Source: Trissonchulus latispiculum
Lineage: Eukaryota; Nematoda; Enoplea; Enoplida; Ironidae
DNA length: 64,000 bases
Assembly (NCBI GenBank): GCA_030248195.1
Contig: JASAND010027828.1
Location: 62,001-126,000 of the forward strand
Direction of reading: 5' to 3'
The translations under genes and the position numbers were made by a program. Numbering within the stretch: position 1 is the first letter of the stretch; each line of letters starts with the position of its first letter. The notes beneath the pieces were generated by a model. It was not told where the DNA came from, searched no databases, and was given only the letters and a program-made list of their open reading frames with translations. Below are positions 55,380-64,000 of the stretch, one piece after another.

Positions 55380-55672
55380 TTTCATACAACGTGAAAGCAG
55401 ATTTATGTCAATGTTTTCGTATTGTTAAAGGGATTGATAAGGTTGATTTTTCTGACTATTTAATGTATAGGGATGATACCGGTATGAGAGGTCATACTCT
55501 AATGCTACAACCAGCGTTTTCACGCAGAAACGAAAAAAAGAACTTTTTCAGTAATAGGGTTGTAAAAGTTTGGAATTCTCTCCCCAATGAGTGCGTGACT
55601 ACTGAAACACTAGCCTCCTTTAAACGTAAGTTGGAAGGACTCAACCTGAGCGCATTCTGCAAGATCGCTTGA
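55380..55672 (+). pseudogene. 5'-truncated LINE, C-terminal end of ORF2
   Basis: About 93 codons read like the last part of CR1/Jockey-type non-LTR reverse transcriptase proteins: a YNVKADLCQCFRIVKGIDKV block, then RGHTL, then NFFSNRVVKVWNSLPNECV and SFKRKL, ending at TGA. No start or RT core is present, as expected of a 5'-truncated copy. The frame itself is intact. Confidence 0.8.
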
Positions 55673-57267
55673 TATGCTTTAATTATATACATCGTAATTT
55701 CGTTATCTTCTATGTATTATGGAATCACGTAAGCAGTTGTTTGTGCAACTCTGTGAATATCCTGTTCAGTAAAGCGTTTTATTTTTTGTACGACTGTACT
55801 GTAATGTGTGAGTGTGATGTGTGTTGTGTGTAATTTTAGTGAGTTTATTTTAGTGTGAAATTTTAGTAAGAGTGGTGTTTTTGATGAGAAATATGTGTTG
55901 TGTAAATTTGTGTTGAAATTGGTGTGAAAGTGATTATTTTCTATGTTAAAAAATGCGTGTGTTTTATTCAGCCCACTTAGCGACTAGGTGGCGCTGTTTG
56001 TCCTTTGAAGTTTCTCTGTGGATGCTCGCTGAGCATCCAGTTTGCAAGAGGGTCTCAAAATTCAGCCAATCAAAATCTACTAGGCATCTCTCTCAGCCTT
56101 CACTTTAAAAACCAGTCAGTCTTCTCTTTTTGTTGTCTAGCGTGCGGTCGGTCGTTTAATTCTGCCTAGCGTATTTTTATATAGTGCCTCTCTCTACGTC
56201 TCTTGGATTTCAAGAAGGGTTGTAAGTTAATGATTTTAGTTTTCTTCCTTCTAGTAGACTCCGAGGCGACCTCGTGGGTCGACCTAAATTTATTGGTAAT
56301 ATTTTATTGAGCTTTATTCCCTTTTAATCTAATTCTTTAATATGTACGTTTATTTTAGAAAGAAAGTTTTAGTAGGTCGTTACAAGTAACTTAGTTCAGC
56401 CGCGACGGCTTAGGGATATAACTTTGAGATAATAATTTTGAAGGGGTTTAAACAAATTTGCGAGGTTTGATTTGTTCTTTATAAGCTGTTTTATAATCGT
56501 ATCGAATAGTTATTCATGTTTAGTGTATGTTTGGTTATTTCTTGAGTGGTAGTTTAGTCTAAATTTCTCTGTTGTCGTACTTTTATTTGATGAATATTTA
56601 AATGTTTAAAAATTACGATGCTATGTATCTTTCGGGAGTTTCTCCCTTTGTCTACTTATATTAAATGTGGTCTCAGTAGATGAGCCATTAGGGAACTTTA
56701 GTTAGGTTTTTATTAGAATTGTATAGTCGGTAGGTAGGACTTTGAGTCATTTCCCAAGTCTAGGTAGGCTAATAATTCACTGAGCGTGTATTAAATTTAA
56801 ATCAAAGTTTCGTTAGTAGTTGAGTAGTTAGACTGTCATTTGCCCCTTTAGCCAGTTCCTTTATCCATTTCTTAAGCTTAGTTAGTTCTTGGCGAGATCT
56901 GCCCAGGTCGACTGGAACATAAGTCTCCTCCAGGTTCGCCGTTTCCATACGCGCACAGTTTCCACCCGTAAAGTTTGGTTGCCCTAACACTTCCAACTTT
57001 ACATTAGGCTGCCAGTCTTCGACCTTTGTCTTTTTATTGTTCCTGTTCTAGTTTATTGTTGTCTTCTTGTTTTTCCTGTTTTTGTCATTATAGTAGTGTA
57101 TTTGTGTTGTGCTTTCTCGGATTTGATCTCCTAATATTTTGCTTGTATAAATCACTTGGTCGTTCTTTTAATCGTTCTGTTTTAACTTAATTTGCTATTT
57201 TAACTAATTGTACGTGCTTAATTGTTGATTCTCTTTTTCTTGTAATTTTCTTTTTGGCTTTTCTATC
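55673..57267 (+). other. Probable 5' LTR/leader of the Ty3/Gypsy element
   Basis: No gene-like frame on the plus strand. GT-rich tract at 55800-55960, a TATATAG motif at 56180-56186 followed by pyrimidine-rich DNA, and T-rich leader up to the gag ATG. The 3' LTR lies beyond the window, so LTR limits and primer-binding site cannot be set. A 64-codon minus frame at 56802-56996 is not recognised. Confidence 0.45.
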
Positions 57268-59823
57268 ATGTCTGTTCAGCATTCACCTGCGAAAACGTCC
57301 AAGGCTTCGACCAAGCCGGCCGATACGGCCTCTTCAAGTGACACGGCGGACAACCGACCCTTGAACGCAGACGGGTTTGGGCGGCTATTCCCTCCATCTA
57401 ACTTGAGTAAGAATTCCTCTACTCAATCATCGTCTAGCCAGGCCTCGGCGGGCCCTGCATCTACAAGCGCTGCGCTTAGTAGACCGTTCTTGCGATCAGA
57501 TTCGGCCAAAAATAAGGCCTCCAAAAGGGGGGAATTATTCGAAGATGTCATGGATCAGGGTCACGACGACCAACAAGAGGATGAGACCTCACAGAAGACC
57601 GATGAATTCCTGTCACCCACCGATCAGGGTGAAGTTATCGAAGAGGAATGGGACGAACAGGCAAGCATTAGAGATCAGCTGGAGTTCCTCCGGCTTAAAC
57701 TGGCTCGGATTGATTCTACTCTCCGGGACAGAGAACCTGATAAGGATCCGCTAGCAGCACCGGTACCAGGTATGTCTGATGTTTCGGATTTAAGAGCTTT
57801 TGTAAATCAACTGGAATTGAATTTATTCCAGCAGCGCCCACGGTTGGGGTCGGATAGTTCCATCATACGTAAGCAACCAGGCGCGAGACCTTTCCCTCCG
57901 TTTACCCGCCCTAAGCCTCGACGGCAAGAGGGGGGTGCACCCTCGCGACATTCGGGGCTAGCAGGCCCTAGTGAACCAGCAGTGGCTGGCCCACGATATC
58001 GCTCAACAGCTCATATTGACCTCACACGGTCAAAACGCCCGAAACGGGCTAGCAGCAGCCAACGGCCAGACGGGGGCGATCCAGAACAAGATCCGGATAA
58101 GAAACCGAAAGTGCGCGGACCCATGGATGCGTGGGTGGTCCCGCTACGGGACCAACCCACTGTACCGGTCCGACACCGGCCCCAAACGCCGGATACCGCT
58201 GGCCTCTTCCGGGTGAGAGGCCTGACTGAGCAGGAATACGGGGTGATCAGGGGCCTGCTTACAGCATGGATAGCAGACATCCCACAACAAACCTGGGAGG
58301 CACTCGAACAGAACTTCCCTCGAGTTTGTATGGAGCTGTTGCGTATGTGGCCCAACCCCAGCATGGATCCAGATGCAGGGGCTCCCCCATTTCGAATGGG
58401 GCAGTCTCAGCCAGCTCGGCAGCCGAGCCCGGAACCGGTCCGTAGTCGCAGAGGGAGCCCACAGCGGGCCCCACCAATTGTGGATCTGGATTCCTCTGAT
58501 GACCAGGTGAGAGGTTCACCGGTGGCGCAACCCCGCCGGCGGAGAGATGATATACGGCGGTCTAGAACCCCATCACGGGGCTACCAGTCCCCATCCCCTG
58601 TGCGTAGAACGCCTAGCCCTAGGCGCTATTCGCGGGACCGGGATTACCCTGCCTCTCGACGAGAGCGGTCGCAACGACCACGTATTTCAGAGCAGCGAGA
58701 ACCCTCCTCATACGAGAGTTTTAAACATCTGGGTGAATACCTGAAGGGTTTTAAGGGGGTTAAACCCTTTCAAGGGTCACAGAGTAACATCAAGTTTACT
58801 AGTTGGTTGGCGAATTTCGAAACCACAGTAAAGGTTCATGACGTGCCAGCTGGTATGAAGTATAGAATTTTGTGGACCTTACTTGATGACAAGGTCAAAG
58901 AATCCATGACCCCCTGTCCACCGGATACTTTCGAGGACCTAGTGACTAGGATCCGACAGTTGTATGAACCCTTGCCCGTTACTACGGAACAATATGCTGA
59001 ACAATTTTACAGCCGGATGCAGGAACCGCGCGAAAAGCCGCATGACTATATGGCAGCGCTGCGCTTGCTAGCAGTGCAAGCATTTCCATTCGAACCTGGT
59101 TTCGATCGGGAAAAGAAGGTGGTGGCTCAGTTCAAACGAGGTTTGAAGGCGGATTTGCGATCTAGAATGGCGGCCCCATTGGCCGACATCCAATTCTGGC
59201 CCCATGTGCGGGAGAACGACTTGATCACTCGGGCTCTCCATATTGTGGAGTCAGTACAGGTAGAACTGGATAAGGAACAGGCCGTTATGGTCTTTAGTGC
59301 CCAGAGTCAGGGACCACGAGGCTATAATGCCACTCAGGGGCGACCCCAACAGGACCAACAGCGGCCTCAAGGGCAAAGCCAGAATCAGAACCAGACTCGT
59401 AACCAGGGTTATCAACGGAACGACGAACGACCACCACCACGCGCGCCTATGGGCAGGTGTTGGCAATGCGGTCAGGTCGGCCATAGGCAACAACAGTGCC
59501 CCGATTACCTGCAATACCTGAGTCAGAATAATCAGGGCCAACAGCAGGCTAGGGGTTACGTCCATCGACAGTACCGGGATGGAGGCCAGGAGGGTGACCC
59601 CCCTGCCCGGAGTCGCTACGACCAGAACCAACGGAACCAAGGACCAAGGAATCAGGACCAGCGTAACCAACAGGAGCCGCAACGGCAACAAGGCCAGCAG
59701 GACCAGAGGAATCAACGTCAACAGCCGGTTAGACCCCGCTCTATTAGCCGGGGTTATGTAGGCCCACGTCGGTATGAAGGTTTCCCGGAAACGGGAAACG
59801 AGAACGCGGGGCACGGGCAGTAG
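57268..59823 (+). CDS. gag: Gag of Ty3/Gypsy-type retrotransposon
   Basis: 851 codons from ATG to TAG. Residues 1-480 are Ser/Pro/Arg-rich and low complexity, with an acidic heptad-like stretch near 130-160. Residues ~481-680 form the capsid-like region (FTSWLANFETTVKVHDV, YDYMAAL-like DYMAALRLLAV, VVAQFKRGLKADLRSRM). The zinc knuckle CWQCGQVGHRQQQC (CX2CX4HX4C) is at 731-744, followed by a Q/N/R-rich tail. The last codons overlap a -1 frameshift signal. Gag should form particles and package the element RNA. The long N-terminal extension makes it larger than most Gypsy Gags. Confidence 0.92.
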   Translation: MSVQHSPAKTSKASTKPADTASSSDTADNRPLNADGFGRLFPPSNLSKNSSTQSSSSQASAGPASTSAALSRPFLRSDSAKNKASKRGELFEDVMDQGHDDQQEDETSQKTDEFLSPTDQGEVIEEEWDEQASIRDQLEFLRLKLARIDSTLRDREPDKDPLAAPVPGMSDVSDLRAFVNQLELNLFQQRPRLGSDSSIIRKQPGARPFPPFTRPKPRRQEGGAPSRHSGLAGPSEPAVAGPRYRSTAHIDLTRSKRPKRASSSQRPDGGDPEQDPDKKPKVRGPMDAWVVPLRDQPTVPVRHRPQTPDTAGLFRVRGLTEQEYGVIRGLLTAWIADIPQQTWEALEQNFPRVCMELLRMWPNPSMDPDAGAPPFRMGQSQPARQPSPEPVRSRRGSPQRAPPIVDLDSSDDQVRGSPVAQPRRRRDDIRRSRTPSRGYQSPSPVRRTPSPRRYSRDRDYPASRRERSQRPRISEQREPSSYESFKHLGEYLKGFKGVKPFQGSQSNIKFTSWLANFETTVKVHDVPAGMKYRILWTLLDDKVKESMTPCPPDTFEDLVTRIRQLYEPLPVTTEQYAEQFYSRMQEPREKPHDYMAALRLLAVQAFPFEPGFDREKKVVAQFKRGLKADLRSRMAAPLADIQFWPHVRENDLITRALHIVESVQVELDKEQAVMVFSAQSQGPRGYNATQGRPQQDQQRPQGQSQNQNQTRNQGYQRNDERPPPRAPMGRCWQCGQVGHRQQQCPDYLQYLSQNNQGQQQARGYVHRQYRDGGQEGDPPARSRYDQNQRNQGPRNQDQRNQQEPQRQQGQQDQRNQRQQPVRPRSISRGYVGPRRYEGFPETGNENAGHGQ

Positions 59824-59842
59824 ACCTGGCCCCGTGTCCCGC
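59793..59842 (+). promoter_or_regulatory. -1 programmed ribosomal frameshift signal, gag-pol junction
   Basis: The heptamer GGGAAAC (59793-59799) is in the X XXY YYZ phase of gag (G GGA AAC). After a 6-nt spacer comes a 12-bp stem, GCGGGGCACGGG (59806-59817) with CCCGTGTCCCGC (59831-59842), with one G-U pair and a 13-nt loop that contains the gag TAG. Loop bases AGACC (59822-59826) could pair with GGTCT (59867-59871) to make a pseudoknot; that part is inference. The -1 frame is open from 59778, so the slip site lies inside the short overlap window. Confidence 0.88.
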
Positions 59843-62800
59843 ACCGACAAAGCCGTCTGGTGATATGGTCTGTGCGGTCCAAGCGTTTGTTGTTACTAAT
59901 TCTAATTTTTCTAACAAGTCTGATAACGAACCTTATTGGAATCATGGTGGTCTCTGGAGTAGTGACTCGGAAAGTGAGGGTGAAGGAGGCGACCCCCTTC
60001 CCCCACAACCTCAAGAACCCGTATGTTTATATCTGAATAAAGACACGAATTACGACGTAAACCCGTGGAAATGTCCGTGTAAGACTTGCAAACAGGTACG
60101 TAGACGGGCTGAATGGTTCCCAGAAGAGGAAGTGGTCCTCGCCAATGGAGGTTTCCCGGATGGGGGTGACGTAGTCTATGATGGCGAAGGCAACCTTCGG
60201 CCATATAAATACTGGAACCGCTGGCGTAAAGAAGTGAAACCCTTCGGCGACGGAGGGGCCTCCCAACGCCCAGTCCCATATAATAGGCGCTGGAAACAAG
60301 CACCGGGTACGGAGTGGAACATGCTCTCAGTAGTGCGTAAGGCCATGAAGTGGCAGGAACAGTCCGCAGCCATGGCGGCACAGACTCGTGCTAGGCAACC
60401 TGGCACGGGCACAGCTCGGAGGCAAAGGAAAACATCTACCTCGAAGGAGGTACAGACGGATCCTATTGAGGTTATTCGGCCTTTACAACAATGGACGCCA
60501 ACTCGGACAGAGAATCCATCAGGAGCTGGGGCTAATCGCAAAAGCCCTGGGGAAAACCAGGCCCCTGTGAATGGGGAGCAAGCTAAAAGCCCTGGGGAAA
60601 ACCAACCCTCGGGTAATGGGCTTTCAGCAGTAAGCACTGGGGAAACCCCAACGTCAGATCTGGCGGTCACCACTCAGGTGGTGCCGGAAACTCCTATCCA
60701 TACGAAGAAACCGCCCAGTATCGTGATTACTGGGGCGTCCCCACCCAAGCGACCGAGTTCTTTGAAACCTTGGTCGGCAGCGAACAACCCTAGCCGACGA
60801 GAGCTCACGGAAACGGACGTATCGGATGACGAATCTGGTACTTCAGGCCTAACATTGGCGCCAGTTGAAGTTCATAGGTCTGGAGCTACTCCAGTAACAC
60901 CTCTAAAATTGCGAAAGGACACTCAGGGTGAATGGGAACAGGTGGAAAAAGGGACGAAACATCCGAAAACACCGGCACAATCCGGTGTACCTACCCGAAA
61001 TAGATTTGCCCTATTGGAAACCCCGGAGTATGCAGAAATTCGTCAAGGCTGGGCAACTGTCAATCAAGCTGTCGAACAAGCGCAAGTGGTCGCCCAGTCT
61101 ATTGGCGAACAGATTCAACAATTGGCTGTTAACGTAATGTCCGTGACGGACCAGGTACGTCAGTCTACCCAGAGCTTTGAACAACTATTGGCCGAGTTTG
61201 TTCAGAAGGATTATGAGCGGACCTTAGAACTTCAACAGCAGGGAACCCTCCGTGAACCAGACCAGCCTATCTGGTCGGAGGACCCGCCGCAACCCCGCAA
61301 GGGCAGACGGGGAATTCGCCTAAACGACCCGAATGAGATCATTGTGCTGGATAGCACACCTGTAGACGAGGATCCGGCGCCTGTAGCACAGGAAGAGACT
61401 TCCACTAATAGGGGCGACGTTCCAGAACTACAACAGCAAGAGGTCGTAACAACCTCTGGAGCACCCACTCCATCTGGAAACTCAGTTGAACGTGACACGA
61501 CTACGGTAGGTCAGCAAGACGTAACTCCTACTGATCTGGGAGACAAGTACGGAATCTGGGATTTAGAGCAACAGCTTCGTGCTGCCCTTAGTCCAGCTCA
61601 ACGAGTTGAGTTTAATTTAGATGTAGAAGCCACCGACACCGAGGATGATAGTGGGCAACCCACAGCGCAGAATAAGCACCTAAACAGAGCGGTCCTCTCT
61701 GTCCTGGATGGAACGTCCCCATTCTTTGTCTCGCAGTGTACTCATATTGCCTTGAAGAAAAGTCCGTATGTGATTGTGGAAGTTAGAGGCATCAAGACAC
61801 TAGCCCTGCTGGATACAGGGGCCAATATTTGCCTAATGTCCAAACATTTCTTCGATCAACTTAACAGCAACAAACGCTTACATCTGGACGAAACGAAAGC
61901 TACGGAGGTGGCTACGGCTGCCGACGACCGGAGCCTAGCCATATTGGGAACAACCAAGATTGCCTTCAAATTGCACGGCGTTCGGTATGAATACACATTT
62001 AACGTGACAAATAGTTTACAGCAAGACTTTATCATCGGCTATGATTTTCAGGCGGATCATAATTGGGTGATTTTTCCCCATCAACATCTGCTTTTATGCG
62101 ACAGAAAGAAGGTACCCCTGCTGACTCCAGGCGACCTGCAGGCGTTAGCTAACCGTTTCAGTATAGCGGTGTCCTGCACGGTCTATTATTGTATGCGGGA
62201 AACGTGTAAGTTACCTCCTAGGTCGGAAGTTATGGTACCGGTTCGTTGTTGGCTTGGGGGTGCGGTAAAGCCAGCTATCAATCAGGCAGTCGTGTTCGAA
62301 CCATCAGAGGAAGTCTTGGAAGACTACGAAGTCTACCCAGTGCCTGGTGTTTTGGAAGTTTCTTCGCAGGTAAATTACATCAAGGTCTATAATCCCCTGG
62401 ATCGAACGGCCCAATTGCCAAAGGGGCTACCCCTCGGCCAAGCGGAACCGGTTACTACGGTTACGGAACGCCAAGGGTTTCGGTATGCTGCGGAGTTAGG
62501 TGTTAATTTTGCACAAGCGCATCCTCATCTGGCTAGCTGGGCGACCCATCCAGCCACCCGCTTAAACGAGAAAGAGTTACGTCACGCCCTCGAGGAGGTT
62601 GAACAATTGGAGCCGTACCACCCAGGTGACACGGTGCCTATGGTTAATAGCGTGGGTAATCCGATACCAGTTCCAAGGTGGGTCGACCCCACGGTGTGTG
62701 TCGCTGAGGCTGACCAGAGCTGGGGTTACGAGGAACCCCCGGCATTGACTGAGAAAGGCCTTCAAGCCTTTAATGATATGCACTATTCCGCTGACGAAAT

Positions 62801-64000
62801 GACTCCACAACCTATGCCATCTTTAGAGGAACGTCAACAATTTATTGATGAGAACGTAGATTTTGAGTCTATGTTTCTTGATGATGAAGGTAAAGCGGAA
62901 TTAAGAGATATATTGGTCGAATTTTATGATGTGGTTGCCAGACCGGGCAACCCGGGACGGACCAAAGTAGACCAACATGTGATTGATACCGGTAAGGAAG
63001 GGCCAGTAAAGGGTAGGTCTTATCGGTATAACCCCAAGGATAAAGCGGAAATTGAGAAGCATATACGGGCAATGTTGGATGAAGGGGTCTGCTCCCCTTC
63101 TACTAGTCCTTGGTCTTCCCCATGTATCTTGGTCGGCAAGAAGGACGGGACCACACGTTTAGTCATTGACTATCGACGGCTAAACAAAATTACGAAGAAG
63201 GATAATTATCCGTTGCCCAAAATCGACGAAATATTGGATCAACTCCAAGGGGCAGTGATTTTCTCGACTATCGATCTAGCGGCTGGGTACTGGCAGGTTG
63301 AGGTCTACCCAGAACACAGGGAGAAAACAGCCTTTGTATCCCATATGGGCCTTTTCCATATGAATGTCATGCCGTTCGGGTTGTGCAACGCTCCCGCAAC
63401 ATTTCAGCGTCTAATGGAAAAGGTTTTGACGGATTTACCGGTATATATTGACGATGTTTTGATTCCATCTACAGATCAAGATGCGCACTTAGCAATGATC
63501 AGGTCGACCCTGACTCGTCTGCGCGACAATGGACTGCGTATTAAACTTAAGAAATGTTGCTTTGCTCGTGAATCAGTGCCCTTCCTGGGTCACTATGTGG
63601 GCCGGAACGGCATTAGTGTGGACCCGGACAAGGTTAAGGCTGTGTCTCAGCTTAGGCCACCAAAGGATGTGAAGGGCATTCGATCCTTTCTAGGAATGTG
63701 CGGTTACTACCGAAGGTTTGTGCTCAATTATGCTAAGGTAGCCGCCCCTCTAACGGACTTATTGAAGAAAGGCGTGCCGTTTGTTTGGTCGGAAGCTTGT
63801 CAACATGCATTTGAGGAGCTGAAACGGCATTTGACTCAAGCCCCAGTGTTAGCTTTTCCCGATTTTGACAAAACCTTTTATGTGTCATCTGATGCCAGTA
63901 AGCAGGGTTTTGGTGCTATTTTGGAGCAACAATTTTCGGTGCCACGTAGCGCCGATAAACCGAATGGACCACGGGTGCTACGTGAGCGACCAGTCGCCTA
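59799..64000 (+). CDS. pol: Pol of Ty3/Gypsy element (protease, RT, RNase H start), runs off window
   Basis: Open in the -1 frame from the slip site to the window end; the first ATG is 59865. Counting from that ATG: residues 1-~620 are an unusual pre-protease region with CPCKTC near residue 70, repeated KSPGENQ-like units and acidic/Pro-rich stretches. The aspartic protease has LLDTGANICLMS (Asp codon 61812, residue 650) and a later IIGYDF. Reverse transcriptase starts near 1030, with FSTIDLAAGYWQ, MPFGLCNAPATFQ and YIDD (63444-63455, residue 1194), then FLGMCGYYRRF. RNase H starts with SSDASKQGFGAIL (Asp codon 63891). No stop or missing catalytic residue was seen. RNase H and integrase would continue past 64000. 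Expression is most likely as a Gag-Pol fusion through the frameshift signal. Confidence 0.93.

Noticed and set aside
56802..56996. 64-codon minus-strand frame in the presumed Gypsy leader
   Set aside because: No family recognised and it opposes the element's direction; too short to support by composition alone.
59251..59850. 199-codon minus-strand frame opposite the Gag tail
   Set aside because: Antisense shadow of the Q/N/R-rich Gag C-terminus. Its hydrophobic Leu/Val/Ile composition is what that complement gives.

Overview
The window is animal (metazoan) nuclear DNA, most likely from an invertebrate. It contains one intron-rich host gene with GT-AG introns, dense DNA-transposon insertions with clear target-site duplications (TSDs), and two LTR retrotransposons. 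I cannot fix the species. There are no bacterial operons and no sign of a viral genome.

Left third (1-20615). Positions 1-4997 are stacked hAT-type and palindromic non-autonomous elements. From 20615 down to 5440 on the minus strand is an 18-exon gene for a FERM-domain protein of the Yurt/EPB41L5 (or close EPB41L4B) group. The exons were joined by hand. They sum to 2841 nt (946 codons plus stop), every junction is phase-consistent, and the protein runs from a FERM domain through a FERM-adjacent segment to a Ser-rich tail ending in T-Q-L. Its introns hold transposons, two of them nested, a tRNA-like repeat and a duplicated piece of the last exon.

Middle (20616-40545). I find no convincing host gene here. 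The sequence is repeat-derived: G-run foldback DNA, a 37-bp tandem repeat (7 copies), tRNA-like sequences, a palindromic element with a 7-bp TSD, two hAT elements with 8-bp TSDs, and a Cys-rich open frame of unknown origin.

40550-52883 is a minus-strand LTR retrotransposon. Its two 652-bp LTRs differ at one position that I could see. It lacks protease, reverse transcriptase, RNase H and the integrase core. Instead it carries a long Gag-like frame whose last ~83 residues look like an integrase C-terminal domain, followed by a separate 344-codon ORF with a NADAR (YbiA-like, ADP-ribose-linked) domain. A 2.5-kb GGGCC-ended DNA transposon interrupts its gag and itself contains a hAT element, so the nesting is three deep.

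Right end (52884-64000). After another GGGCC-ended element, a repeat-poor stretch and a 5'-truncated LINE tail, a plus-strand Ty3/Gypsy-type element begins. Its Gag (851 aa, zinc knuckle) is followed by an uninterrupted Pol frame (protease, RT, start of RNase H) that runs off the window. The junction has a complete -1 frameshift signal: an in-phase G GGA AAC heptamer, a 6-nt spacer and a 12-bp stem. The strongest candidates for something new are the NADAR-carrying deletion-derivative retrotransposon, the Gypsy frameshift cassette with its very long pre-protease region, and the palindromic 7-bp-TSD family.
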